From the NCBI RefSeq assembly GCF_003569045.1, contig NZ_BFCB01000002.1, positions 1,283,506 to 1,347,505 of the forward strand: DNA of 64,000 bases. Reading direction: 5' to 3'. The stretch is from Aggregatilinea lenta. Its GTDB lineage: Bacteria > Chloroflexota > Anaerolineae > Aggregatilineales > Aggregatilineaceae. Positions within the stretch are counted from its first letter, which is position 1, and the number at the start of each line of letters is the position of its first letter. The notes under the pieces are model-generated. The model had not been told where the DNA came from and searched no databases. It saw only the letters and a list, made by a program, of their open reading frames with translations. The position numbers and the translations under genes were made by a program. Below, one piece after another: positions 1 to 8,419 of this stretch.

Positions 1-1467
1 ATAGAACGCGGTCAGGAACGCCGCCAGCACCAGCATAACCAGCACGAACAGCGCCAGCGGGAAGCCCTCGGTCGTGCCGTGCCACGCGTCCGCGATGATC
101 TCGTCCTTCGACCAGAACCCGGCGGTCAGGAGGGGGAACCCGGCCAGCGACAGGCCGCCAATCGCCATCGTGATGGCCGTGACGGGGATGCGGTCCAGCA
201 GGCCGCCCATGCGCCGCACGTCGTTAGCGGGCGCGACGTAATCGGCCTGCAAGCCGTCGGGCGGATCGGGTAGGTGCTCGTGCGCGCCAAGCTCGTGCGC
301 GTGATGCTCGCCATGTTCCATTGCATGAATAACCACGCCGGACGCCATGAACAGCAGCGCCTTGAAGAACGCGTGATTGATGAGGTGGAACGCCGCCGCC
401 ACCCACGCGCCGATGCCCAGCGCCGCAACCATGAAGCCAAGCTGGCTGATGGTCGAGTAGGCCAGGATACGCTTGATGTCGTTCTGGCCGACCGCCAGAA
501 TCGACGCGCCGAGCGCAGTCGTGCCGCCGACGAGCGCCATCAGCACCATCGGCGTGCTGAAATCGCCGTGGTGGAAGTCCGCGCCCGCCGAAAGCAGCGG
601 GAACATGCGGATCACCATGTACACACCGGCGGAGACCATTGCCGCCGCGTGGATCATCGCGCTGACCGGCGTCGGGCCTTCCATCGCGTCGGGTAGCCAG
701 ACGTGCAGCGGGAACTGCGCGCTCTTGCCGATCGTTCCAATGACCAGCAGCACGCCGATGAGCGCCGCCGCGCTGCCGCCAATGATCGGCGTGGAAACTT
801 CGAGCAGGTGGTGCAGCGCTTCCTCGTTATAGAGGATCTCACGGAAGTTCAGCGTCCCGGCCACCGCGAACAGGTAGCCGATGCCGACCAGCATCAACAC
901 GTCCGCGACGCGTGTCGTCATGAACGCCTTAACGCCCGCCTCGTACGCGCTCTTCTTCTGGAACCAGAAGCCGATCAGCGAGTACGAGCAGAAGCCCATC
1001 ACCTCCCAGCCGATGAACAGCAGCAGCAGGTTATCGGCCAGGACGAGCGTCAGCATCGCGCCCGCGAACAGCGACAGGTAGGCGAAGAAGCGCGAATAGT
1101 ACGGGTCGCCGCGCAGGTAACCCATCGAGTACACGAAGATGAGCACGCACGCCAGCGGAACCATCAATAACATATAAGCCGTGAGCGGATCGACCAGCAC
1201 GCCCATGCGCACCGTCGTCAGGCCCACGTCCAGCCACTTAAACGAGCTGCCGAACACCTCGTGTCCCAGCTCTGCGTCAGAGGCCCACACGACCTTGACG
1301 AACTCGATCATGCTCAAAACCCACGACAACCCGATCCCGCCCAGCGCCACCAGCCCGCTCAACGTCTTGTTGTGCGTGGTGAACAGCACGATGATCAGGA
1401 AGCTCAGCAGCGGGAAGAACAGGATCAGCCAGGGCAGGTAATCGGCGCTAAACCAGTTAATATCCAT
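1..1467 (-). CDS. nuoL: NADH-quinone oxidoreductase subunit L, 3' end missing
   Basis: Antiporter-like proton-pumping subunit at the distal end of the complex I membrane arm. 489 codons are visible from the ATG at 1467; the C-terminal part lies beyond the window edge. The translation has many hydrophobic helices and family-typical stretches such as GWEVMGFCSYSLIGFW, GKSAQFPLHVWLPDAMEGP and TPVSAMIHAAAMVSAGVY, followed by the lysine-containing DIKRILAYSTISQLGFM helix. A His/Glu-rich loop of about 30 residues (roughly bases 228-325) sits between FMASGVVIHAM and RRMGGLL, where many NuoL proteins have a short connection. It lies 35 bp downstream of nuoK in the same operon, with GGGGAT as ribosome binding site. 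Identification is secure; the missing end cannot be judged. Confidence 0.96.
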   Translation of the reverse strand, partial: MDINWFSADYLPWLILFFPLLSFLIIVLFTTHNKTLSGLVALGGIGLSWVLSMIEFVKVVWASDAELGHEVFGSSFKWLDVGLTTVRMGVLVDPLTAYMLLMVPLACVLIFVYSMGYLRGDPYYSRFFAYLSLFAGAMLTLVLADNLLLLFIGWEVMGFCSYSLIGFWFQKKSAYEAGVKAFMTTRVADVLMLVGIGYLFAVAGTLNFREILYNEEALHHLLEVSTPIIGGSAAALIGVLLVIGTIGKSAQFPLHVWLPDAMEGPTPVSAMIHAAAMVSAGVYMVIRMFPLLSAGADFHHGDFSTPMVLMALVGGTTALGASILAVGQNDIKRILAYSTISQLGFMVAALGIGAWVAAAFHLINHAFFKALLFMASGVVIHAMEHGEHHAHELGAHEHLPDPPDGLQADYVAPANDVRRMGGLLDRIPVTAITMAIGGLSLAGFPLLTAGFWSKDEIIADAWHGTTEGFPLALFVLVMLVLAAFLTAFY

Positions 1468-1502
1468 GCGCGAAATCCCCTATTTCTGCCGCAGGTGGCC
1501 GC

Positions 1503-1811
1503 TCACCATTTGAGCACGTTGACGTCTTCCGCGATCACCGACTGGTGACGGCGGTAGATCAGGATGATGAGCGCCAGACCGACGGCGGTTTCCGCCGCCG
1601 CGACGACGAAGACGAACGCCGCGAACACCTGCCCGCCGACGTTCTCGGGCGCCTGGTAGCGCCAGAACGCGACGATGTTAATCAGCGCGGCATTGAGCAT
1701 CAGCTCGATGCTCATCAGGATTGCAATGGCGTTGCGGCGCGCCAGCACGCCGTACAGCCCGGTGCTAAACAGCGCCGCCGACACCACCAGGAACATCCAC
1801 AGTGGAACCAT
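1503..1811 (-). CDS. nuoK: NADH-quinone oxidoreductase subunit K
   Basis: Small membrane-arm subunit of complex I, 102 residues with three hydrophobic helices, the usual family length. The stretch NAIAILMSIELMLNAALINIVAF carries the conserved membrane glutamate, and a second glutamate follows in FVVAAAETAVGLALII. I chose the ATG at 1811, which overlaps the nuoJ stop by one base (TGATG), a typical translational-coupling arrangement; a TTG one codon upstream is the alternative. The C-terminus is short and polar. It sits between nuoJ and nuoL in the order used by most bacterial nuo operons. Confidence 0.96.
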   Translation of the reverse strand: MVPLWMFLVVSAALFSTGLYGVLARRNAIAILMSIELMLNAALINIVAFWRYQAPENVGGQVFAAFVFVVAAAETAVGLALIILIYRRHQSVIAEDVNVLKW

Positions 1812-2416
1812 CAATCGCCTCCTGTCGTCGCTTGCTCAGCGCCCGGCTCGACCACCGGGGCAGGCTCCGACCGGCGCGGCTCCGGCTCTTCCGGGCGGAC
1901 CATCATCGCTGCGCCGACGAGCGCCGCCATCAGCAGCACCGACGCCACCTCGAACGGCAGCACGTACAGGTCGGGGTCTACCAGCGATTCGCCCAGCGTC
2001 GTCAGCGTATCGGCGGGCACGTCGGCAGGATCGTCCTGCGTGAAGCCCGCGCTCCAGTTATCGACGCCCAGCTCTTCCGCCAGCGGTGTCAGGACCGACA
2101 CCAGCATCAGGAAGAACAGGGCCGCCGCGACCAGCGCCGCGATCCACTGGTTGCTGCGCAGGTGAGGTATCTGCATCACCTGCGGTGTGAGCATGATCGC
2201 AAAGATGATCAGAATCGCGATCGCGCCGATGTAGACCACGATCTCGACCCCGGCCAGAAACGGCGCGGTCAGCAGCACGAACAGCCCCGCCACGCCGAAC
2301 AGGCTGAGCATCAGGTACAACGCCGCGTGGAACAGGTTGCGCGTCGTGACGACGAGCGCCCCGCTCCCCAGCGTAATCACACTAAAAATCAAAAAAACAA
2401 GTGCTTCCCAGGTCAT
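1811..2416 (-). CDS. nuoJ: NADH-quinone oxidoreductase subunit J
   Basis: Membrane-arm subunit of complex I, 201 residues. It has the family pattern of early helices, including GVEIVVYIGAIAILIIFAIML, the region of the flexible third helix that links quinone reduction to proton pumping. A further helix (VASVLLMAALVGAAMMV) precedes a hydrophilic, Pro/Glu-rich C-terminal tail of about 30 residues that I read as a lineage-specific extension. The start has a GGAGGG ribosome binding site. The gene begins 15 bp after nuoH and its stop overlaps the nuoK ATG. Confidence 0.95.
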   Translation of the reverse strand: MTWEALVFLIFSVITLGSGALVVTTRNLFHAALYLMLSLFGVAGLFVLLTAPFLAGVEIVVYIGAIAILIIFAIMLTPQVMQIPHLRSNQWIAALVAAALFFLMLVSVLTPLAEELGVDNWSAGFTQDDPADVPADTLTTLGESLVDPDLYVLPFEVASVLLMAALVGAAMMVRPEEPEPRRSEPAPVVEPGAEQATTGGD

Positions 2417-2431
2417 CTACTCGCCGCCCTC

Positions 2432-3619
2432 CTAGTCGCCGGACCCGGCGGTCACGGCGGGATCGACCGCCACCAGCCGCGCCTGGACCCGTTCGCGCTC
2501 GCGCAGGCCCTCGCCGCGCAGGTATACCAGCAGCCCGGCGGCCATCAGCCCGTTCGCCACCAGCAGCACCAGCGTCGGCACGACCGCATCGCCAAAGCTG
2601 TTGATCGCGTTCGTGTCGGGCACCAGCTTCCACAAGAACGCCACCACCAGCAGGTTGCCCAGGCTCAGCGGGACCAGGAACTTCCAGTTGAACGCCAGCA
2701 TCTGGTCGATGCGCACGCGCGGGAACGTCATGCGGATCCACATCATGGCGAAATACGCGAACATCGCCTTGATCATCAGGTAAATCAGGCCCAGGAACGG
2801 CACGTCCTCGGCAAAGGGGCCTTTCCAGCCGCCCAGAAAGAAGATCGCGGCCAGCACGCTGAAGGTGAACGCGTGCAGGAACTCGCCCACGTAGAACATG
2901 CCGAACTTCATGCCGGAATATTCGGTCATGTAACCCGCCACCAGTTCCGACTCCGCTTCGAGCAGGTCGAAGGGCGCGCGGCCCATCTCCGCCAGGCTGG
3001 AGATGAAGAAAATCACGAAGGTCATCGGCACGGCGATGAAGTACATGATGTGCTGCTGCTGCACGATGCCCTGCAGGCTCATCGAACCGCTGAGCAGCAC
3101 CGGGACCAGCAGCGCCAGAACCATCGGGATCTCGTAGCTGATGAGCTGCGCCACGCCGCGAAACGCGCCGAGCAACGCGAACTTGTTGTTGCTGCTCCAC
3201 CCGGCCATCAGCACCGCAATCTCGCCCAGTGAGCCGACCGCGACGAGGTACAGCACGCCGATGCTCAGGTCGCTGCCCGTCCAGCCGAACGCGAACGGCA
3301 CCACGACCCACGCCAGCAGCACCGAAAACACCGACAGCACCGGAGCGATGTTGAACACCCACTTATCTGCGCCGGTTGGAATGATATCTTCCTTGAGCAC
3401 GATCTTGACCGCGTCCGGCAAAGATTGCAGCACCCCGAACGGGCCGACGCGGTTGGGGCCGAGCCGGTCCTGGAAGCGCCCGGCGATCTTGCGCTCCAAC
3501 CAGATGCCGAACAGCGTCCACACCAAACCGAACGACGCGACGACAACCACGCCGACCAGCTTGGCGATCAGCACGGCCAGGTCGTGCGAAAACCCAATAT
3601 CCAACAGGACATCTGTCAT
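2432..3619 (-). CDS. nuoH: NADH-quinone oxidoreductase subunit H
   Basis: Membrane subunit that forms the quinone chamber together with NuoB and NuoD. It has 395 residues, longer than the common 320-350 because of a charged C-terminal tail (roughly residues 355-395). Family motifs are clear: ERKIAGRFQDRLGPNRVGP near residue 43, a long amphipathic stretch with KIVLKEDIIPTGADKW, and RAPFDLLEAESELVAGY, which lines the quinone channel. The start ATG is preceded by GGAG at good spacing. It lies 75 bp after nuoA and just before nuoJ; the nuoI gene that often follows nuoH is absent here. Confidence 0.96.
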   Translation of the reverse strand: MTDVLLDIGFSHDLAVLIAKLVGVVVVASFGLVWTLFGIWLERKIAGRFQDRLGPNRVGPFGVLQSLPDAVKIVLKEDIIPTGADKWVFNIAPVLSVFSVLLAWVVVPFAFGWTGSDLSIGVLYLVAVGSLGEIAVLMAGWSSNNKFALLGAFRGVAQLISYEIPMVLALLVPVLLSGSMSLQGIVQQQHIMYFIAVPMTFVIFFISSLAEMGRAPFDLLEAESELVAGYMTEYSGMKFGMFYVGEFLHAFTFSVLAAIFFLGGWKGPFAEDVPFLGLIYLMIKAMFAYFAMMWIRMTFPRVRIDQMLAFNWKFLVPLSLGNLLVVAFLWKLVPDTNAINSFGDAVVPTLVLLVANGLMAAGLLVYLRGEGLRERERVQARLVAVDPAVTAGSGD

Positions 3620-3694
3620 GCCGTCATCTCCGGGAGACAGGGGCGCAAACGAAAAGAAGGCCGGTAGACCACGCCGTCTGACCGACCGATTTCG

Positions 3695-4054
3695 CTAGAC
3701 CCACTCGAGCGCGCCTTTGCGCCAGGTATAGACCAGTGCGGCGACCAGCAGCAGAATGAAGACCGCCATCTCGAAGACGGCGAACAGCCCTAACTTGCCG
3801 AAAGCGAGCGCCCAGGGGAACAGGAATACGACCTCGACGTCGAACAGGACGAAGACCAGCGCGAAGATGTAATACTGCGCGCGGAACTGGACCCAGGTGT
3901 TGCCCAGGGTCTCGACGCCGCATTCGTAGGTCGCATTCTTGGCGGAATTTGGGCGCTGCGGAGCCAGGATCTTACCGAGTACGATCGGCGCAGCGGGCAG
4001 TGTCCAGGCAATTGCCAAAAAAAGTCCGACAAAAATCCATTCGTTCAAGTTCAT
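3695..4054 (-). CDS. nuoA: NADH-quinone oxidoreductase subunit A
   Basis: Small membrane subunit of complex I, 119 residues with three helices. It carries the conserved YECGVE motif (around residue 43) and the acidic helix FALVFVLFDVEVVFLFPWAL, both diagnostic of NuoA/ND3. It is the first gene of the visible operon, followed directly by nuoH instead of nuoB-C-D, so the peripheral-arm genes must be elsewhere or missing. A candidate promoter lies about 60 bp upstream. Confidence 0.96.
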   Translation of the reverse strand: MNLNEWIFVGLFLAIAWTLPAAPIVLGKILAPQRPNSAKNATYECGVETLGNTWVQFRAQYYIFALVFVLFDVEVVFLFPWALAFGKLGLFAVFEMAVFILLLVAALVYTWRKGALEWV

Positions 4055-4113
4055 AGGACGCTCATCCCCAATGTGGCTGCCGCACGCCTGCGCAAAGCGA
4101 TGGGACGCTGCTT

Positions 4114-4142
4114 AGTATAGCAACCGCCCTCATGGTGAGCAA
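4114..4142 (-). promoter_or_regulatory. candidate promoter of nuoA-H-J-K-L
   Basis: On the minus strand the sequence reads TTGCTC, a 17-base spacer, then TATACT (4119-4114). This would start transcription near 4107, about 50 bases before the nuoA ATG. The -10 box is good and the -35 box is weak. This is prediction only. Confidence 0.45.
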
Positions 4143-4436
4143 CGCTGGCACCCGGTGCAGAAACCGAGGAACAACGAGCCTTATTCTAGCACAGCCCCTT
4201 CACACTTTTCAAAACAGATTGAAAGGAGCCAGGAGAGGCCCTCCTACAGGGGGCCAATTGGCAGAGCAATTCGTGATGAATGGCCCCTCTTTGCCAACCA
4301 GGAGGCTAAAACCTGGGTCTGTCCAATGCTGCTCACTGCCGCCGTGCCTCGCGTGCGCTCCGGAGCGCACGCAGCCGTGCTCGATGGACAATAAATGTAA
4401 TCATCATTTATAATAATAGCGGGGACCGAGGCGGAG
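4143..4436. other. intergenic region with palindromes, no gene seen
   Basis: No convincing coding sequence lies between the divergent nuoA and PASTA-protein genes. The stretch holds a 10-base palindrome GCCAATTGGC (4253-4262) and a perfect 22-base palindrome (4351-4372). The last 30 bases before the coding region are AT-rich, but I see no clear -35/-10 pair for the plus-strand gene. Confidence 0.6.
4351..4372. repeat. perfect 22-bp palindrome
   Basis: GCGTGCGCTCC is followed immediately by its exact reverse complement GGAGCGCACGC, with no loop. There is no T-tract, so it is not a simple terminator. It lies about 140 bases upstream of the PASTA-protein gene and may be a protein-binding site or a cruciform-type repeat. 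Confidence 0.7.
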
Positions 4437-4490
4437 ATGTCCATAGCCGCGCCTGCCGCCCGACACGGCAGACCGGACGAGGATACGCCC

Positions 4491-6782
4491 ATGTCTGCAA
4501 CAGATCCGCTCCTGCTCCCCCTTCCCCTCGACATTCCCTGGAAGCGTCTGTGCATCAGTCGCGACATGCTCGACACCGCCGTGTGCGATCACAAGTTTCC
4601 GCCGCGCTGGAAGTCCTCGATCACGGTGTTCGGCTACGAGCCGCCCGCCGAGCACCAGCCGTTCGACGACACGATCATCTCGTACATCAAGGTGAGCTGC
4701 ACCATCACCGGTTATAATCCCAGCCAGGAAATCGGGCCGGGTACGTACGACTTCACCTATGACCCGATCACGCAAAAAGCCAAGCTCAAATCGGTCGGCG
4801 ACTATTACGGCTGCTACGGCGCGATCCTCGAAGTCGCCATCAAGCCCAACGCGCCTGAACCCAATCCGGATCACTACCCGTACTTCATCGACTTCCAGCC
4901 GAAAAAACGCGAGCTATACGAGCTGGTCACGCAGACCGGGACCAAGCTGTCGCGCTCGCTGGAAAGCGTGCAGGTCACCAAGAGCGGCACCACTGCCACC
5001 GGGTCCGAGGTCGTGGACAACGACACCGGCATCGACTGGGGCACGGTGGGCGGCGTCGGTGGTGGGATCGCGGGTGGCGCGCTGACCGGCGGCTCCCCGA
5101 TCGGCGTCGCGGTTGGCAGCGCGGTGGGATCGGCGCTGGGCGGGCTTGTCGGCGGCGACGACTCGCCCAAGACGATCAATCAGGCGCAGCAAACCAACGT
5201 GCTCACCACCGACAAGTCGAGCGAGAAACGCGAGGAGTTTTCGCACACGACGCAGCTCGCACAGATGTATCACCAGCTCACGGGCTATCACCTGGGCACC
5301 AACCGCGCGCTGTTCTTCATGCTACCGCGCCCGCACATCGTACAGGCCGATCCGACCTTCGTCGATGGGCCGCGCGTACTGGAAGGCATCCAGGAGTTTC
5401 TGCTGGTCGTCGCCCGGCCCAAGTCCGTGGACGGCCTGTGCATCGACGCCTACCTGGAAACGGCGCACCTCTTTTACGACACGCCCAGTCCACGCATTGA
5501 GAACTTCGCGGAAGGGTGGGAAGTGACTGCGGTCCAGTTCACGCCAACCGTGTCGCTCAGCGCGACGTACACGCCGCCCGATGGGTGGGAGTTCGACACG
5601 GACAATCCCCAGGCGCTGGGCGGCTACGCGATCAACTACGAGTACCCACCGGGGTCGCAGGTGGCGGTCAAGCTCACCGGCGACAACAAGGCCGTCGTGA
5701 CGCTGACCGTGTACGGCCAGAGCCAAAAAGGGGCCTTCGGGACTACATACTACGTCTATAACCCGAACATCGTCAGCTTCGACGTGGACTTCCTGCTGCG
5801 CAAGATCGACACCGAACCGCAGGACATTCCCAAGACGCTGTACGTGCTGGGGCGCGGCGTCTGCTGCTGCGATCCGCTGGACCTGACTACCGGGGACTCC
5901 GTCGGCCAGGTTGCGCTGGTGCATGAAGCGCCGCTGGCATCGGACGCGTCCATCCCGCCCGCCGGAGCGTCCGGCATGAGCATGGCGCAGGCCAACCGCC
6001 TGACCGACGATATCGGGCGGCAGTTCCTGCGCAGCGTCAACGACCTGAACCGCTACGCCCGTGGCACGGTGTCGTTCGTCGAGTCGCAGTTCGTCGCGAA
6101 CGCGGCGGCGCGGCGCATCGATCGCCCCGACCATGCCGAAAATCAGCCCGTGCAGCAGATCCGGGGACTGGACGAGACCGTGCGCCGGGCCATCATCGCG
6201 CGGGGTCCGCGCTTGCGCCGCGCCGGCCTGCTGAAGATGAGCCTGGCCGAGCTGCGCGAGCGCTTCGGGCTGAGCACCGAGCAGGTCGTGCACCTGCGCC
6301 GGGCCACGCTCTGGCTGGAGGAGCCGCCGCCCCCACCGGAACAGCGCTGGGATCCGCCGCAGACGTGGAACGCGCGCGAGATGCCAAGCTTCGTCGGCCT
6401 GCCCCTGCGCGACGCGATCCGTGAGATCGCCGCCGCTGGGCTGCGCGTCGGAGACGTCACTCAGGGCGACAGCGAGCAGCCGCCGAACACCGTCCTGGAA
6501 CAGACGCCGCCCGCCGTGCAAACCCGGATCATGGGCCAGCAAGCGGTCGATCTGGTCATCTCGACCGGCCTCAGCGTGCACCTTCCGGCAGTCATCGGGC
6601 AGCCGCTGACCGAAGCGCTGTGCTCGCTGCGCAGCGCCGGGCTGCAAAGCGAACCGAGTCTGCATTTCCATGAGAGCGAGGATGCCGAAAGCCAGGTGCT
6701 CGACATGTCGCCCCCGGCACGCACCTACGTCACCCCCCACGCGACGGTGACGCTGGCCGTGTCGCGCCGCAGACGTCGTTAG
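4491..6782 (+). CDS. PASTA-domain protein with glycine-zipper segment
   Basis: Function unknown. The product has 763 residues from the ATG at 4491, which has GAGGAT upstream; an in-frame ATG at 4437 would add 18 residues. No signal peptide is visible. Residues about 183-225 are a glycine-rich, small-residue stretch of the glycine-zipper type (repeated GxxxG), which could insert into or oligomerise at a membrane. The middle part is unrecognised. Around residues 550-600 there is a charged helical stretch (AELRERFGLSTEQVVHLRR). The C-terminus holds two PASTA domains (about 630-694 and 695-757), modules known to bind peptidoglycan stem peptides or muropeptides. No kinase or transpeptidase domain is fused. 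It is followed by the FemX cluster, which suggests a cell-wall role; that is inference. Confidence 0.75.
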   Translation: MSATDPLLLPLPLDIPWKRLCISRDMLDTAVCDHKFPPRWKSSITVFGYEPPAEHQPFDDTIISYIKVSCTITGYNPSQEIGPGTYDFTYDPITQKAKLKSVGDYYGCYGAILEVAIKPNAPEPNPDHYPYFIDFQPKKRELYELVTQTGTKLSRSLESVQVTKSGTTATGSEVVDNDTGIDWGTVGGVGGGIAGGALTGGSPIGVAVGSAVGSALGGLVGGDDSPKTINQAQQTNVLTTDKSSEKREEFSHTTQLAQMYHQLTGYHLGTNRALFFMLPRPHIVQADPTFVDGPRVLEGIQEFLLVVARPKSVDGLCIDAYLETAHLFYDTPSPRIENFAEGWEVTAVQFTPTVSLSATYTPPDGWEFDTDNPQALGGYAINYEYPPGSQVAVKLTGDNKAVVTLTVYGQSQKGAFGTTYYVYNPNIVSFDVDFLLRKIDTEPQDIPKTLYVLGRGVCCCDPLDLTTGDSVGQVALVHEAPLASDASIPPAGASGMSMAQANRLTDDIGRQFLRSVNDLNRYARGTVSFVESQFVANAAARRIDRPDHAENQPVQQIRGLDETVRRAIIARGPRLRRAGLLKMSLAELRERFGLSTEQVVHLRRATLWLEEPPPPPEQRWDPPQTWNAREMPSFVGLPLRDAIREIAAAGLRVGDVTQGDSEQPPNTVLEQTPPAVQTRIMGQQAVDLVISTGLSVHLPAVIGQPLTEALCSLRSAGLQSEPSLHFHESEDAESQVLDMSPPARTYVTPHATVTLAVSRRRRR

Positions 6783-6801
6783 GTCGCGCGCCACGTCTGC
6801 C

Positions 6802-6828
6802 TTGCGCGCCAACCGGACGCGCTATAAT
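6802..6828 (+). promoter_or_regulatory. candidate promoter of the FemX-GNAT-FemX genes
   Basis: A perfect TATAAT at 6823-6828 lies about 40 bases before the first FemX ATG, with TTGCGC at 6802-6807 (15-base spacer, short). The position just after the PASTA-protein stop suggests the FemX genes are transcribed from here. Confidence 0.5.
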
Positions 6829-6868
6829 TAGCCCCTGTTTCGCGAGACGCACGCCATCAAGGGCTTAT

Positions 6869-7894
6869 ATGACTCTGCATCCGATCACACCCGCTCCCGC
6901 CGAGTGGGACCAGTTCGTCGGGGCGCATCCGCGCGCGCATCTGCTGCAAACCAGCGCCTGGGGCGACCTCAAGGCCGCGTTCGGCTGGGAGGCGCTGCGC
7001 GTCGCCCTGCAAGACGACGCCGGGCACATCGCGGCGGGCGTGCAGATCCTGCTGCGGCGGCTGCCCTTCCACCTGGGCACGCTGGCGTATGCGCCCTATG
7101 GTCCGCTGGTGGATTGGGACGATTCCGCCCAGGTGACTGCCCTACTGGACGCCGCTGGAGACGCCGCCAAACACCGCCGCGCGGCGCTGCTGAAGATCGA
7201 GCCGGGCTACCATGTGCAGACGGACTTCACCCGCTACGGCTTTCGCCTCAGCCCGCAGACGGTCCAGCCGCCGCGCACGTACGTGCTCGACCTCTCCGGC
7301 GACGAGGAGACGATCCTGGCGCGCATGAACCAGGGCACGCGCCGCAACATCCGCAAGAGCGCCAAATATGAGGTCGAGGTGCGCGAGGGCACACGCGACG
7401 ACGTGGCGAGCTTCAACGCGCTGCTGCACGAAACCGGCTCACGCGACGAGTTCGGCGTGCACGCCCCGGAGTACTACGCGCGCGCCTATGACCTGTTCGT
7501 GCCGCGCGGAGAAGCGGCGCTGTTCCTGGCGAGTTATGCGGGGCAGGACCTGGCGGGCGTGATGGTCTTCGCGCTGGGTGGATCGGCGTGGTATCTGTAC
7601 GGCGCGTCCAGCGACCGCGAGCGGCAGCGCATGGCCTCCTACGGCGTGCAGTGGGCGGGCATCCGGTGGGCCAAAGCCAAAGGTGCGGTACGCTATGATA
7701 TGGTCGGCGTGCCCGATGCCGATCCGGAGCAGCTCGAAGCGCAATTCGAGACGCGCAGCGACGGCTTATGGGGCGTGTACCGTTTCAAGCGCGGCTGGGG
7801 CGGCGACGTGATCCGCAGCGTTGGCGCGTGGGACCGGGTGTACAACCCGTTGATCTACGCCGCGTACCGGCTGGCCGTGCGCCAAACCGAGTAA
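6869..7894 (+). CDS. FemAB/FemX-family peptidoglycan bridge aminoacyltransferase
   Basis: Member of the FemABX family, which adds amino acids from aminoacyl-tRNA to the lipid II stem peptide. It has 341 residues, typical for a family member without the coiled-coil arm. The translation shows HLLQTSAWGDLKAAFGW near the N-terminus, MNQGTRRNIRKSAKYEVEV in the middle, then WYLYGASSDRERQRMASYGVQW and KAKGAVRYDMVGVPD, all typical of the double GNAT-like fold. It starts with AAGGG as ribosome binding site and is followed after 18 bp by a GNAT gene and then a second FemX paralogue. Which residue it transfers cannot be told from sequence. Confidence 0.88.
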   Translation: MTLHPITPAPAEWDQFVGAHPRAHLLQTSAWGDLKAAFGWEALRVALQDDAGHIAAGVQILLRRLPFHLGTLAYAPYGPLVDWDDSAQVTALLDAAGDAAKHRRAALLKIEPGYHVQTDFTRYGFRLSPQTVQPPRTYVLDLSGDEETILARMNQGTRRNIRKSAKYEVEVREGTRDDVASFNALLHETGSRDEFGVHAPEYYARAYDLFVPRGEAALFLASYAGQDLAGVMVFALGGSAWYLYGASSDRERQRMASYGVQWAGIRWAKAKGAVRYDMVGVPDADPEQLEAQFETRSDGLWGVYRFKRGWGGDVIRSVGAWDRVYNPLIYAAYRLAVRQTE

Positions 7895-7912
7895 GTAAGG
7901 AGCACAGATCCA

Positions 7913-8413
7913 ATGCCCGTCGAGCGGTTTACAGTCGATCATCCCTTGTGGGACAGCTACCTGACCCATCTGGATCGCGTGGACATGGCGCGCTGGGTGC
8001 TGGACGTGGACGGCTGCCCCGGCCCGGACATCACCTTTCTAGGGGCCATCGTGGACGAGGCGGTCGCCGGGCACATCACGCTGCGCGTGCAGGACATCCG
8101 CGTGCCCGGCCCGGAACACGGCGAGCGGCAGTCCATCTCCGGCCCGGACGGCAGCCCGCTGCGGGAGACGTTCGTCTACACCTTCGCCGTGGACGTGGAG
8201 TATCGCCGCCAGGGGCACGGGCGCGCGCTGCAAACGGCGGCCATCGCGCTGACGAAAGCGCTCGGCTGCTACCAGATCCGCTCGTGGTCGCCGTTGGACA
8301 CGCCCGTCAATTACCCTGTCATGATCGCCCTCGGCTATGCCGTGCATCCCGCCGTCTCGACCACCGAGCACGGGCGCGCGGTCGGCGGCGTCTACTTCGT
8401 CCAAACGGTGTGA
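7913..8413 (+). CDS. GNAT-family N-acetyltransferase
   Basis: Acetyl-CoA-dependent N-acetyltransferase of 166 residues. The acetyl-CoA binding signature (Q/R)xxGxG/A is visible as RRQGHGRAL after VDVEYRRQG (about residue 100). AAGGAG precedes the ATG. It is packed between two FemX-type genes with 18 and 6 bp gaps, so all three are probably co-transcribed. The acceptor is unknown; a cell-wall peptide or amino sugar is a reasonable guess from context only. Confidence 0.8.
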   Translation: MPVERFTVDHPLWDSYLTHLDRVDMARWVLDVDGCPGPDITFLGAIVDEAVAGHITLRVQDIRVPGPEHGERQSISGPDGSPLRETFVYTFAVDVEYRRQGHGRALQTAAIALTKALGCYQIRSWSPLDTPVNYPVMIALGYAVHPAVSTTEHGRAVGGVYFVQTV

Positions 8414-8419
8414 CTGCCC

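Noticed and set aside
4132-4413. Small open frames between nuoA and the PASTA protein
   Set aside because: No ribosome binding site, no conserved pattern, and overlapping frames on both strands of similar length; the region holds palindromes instead.
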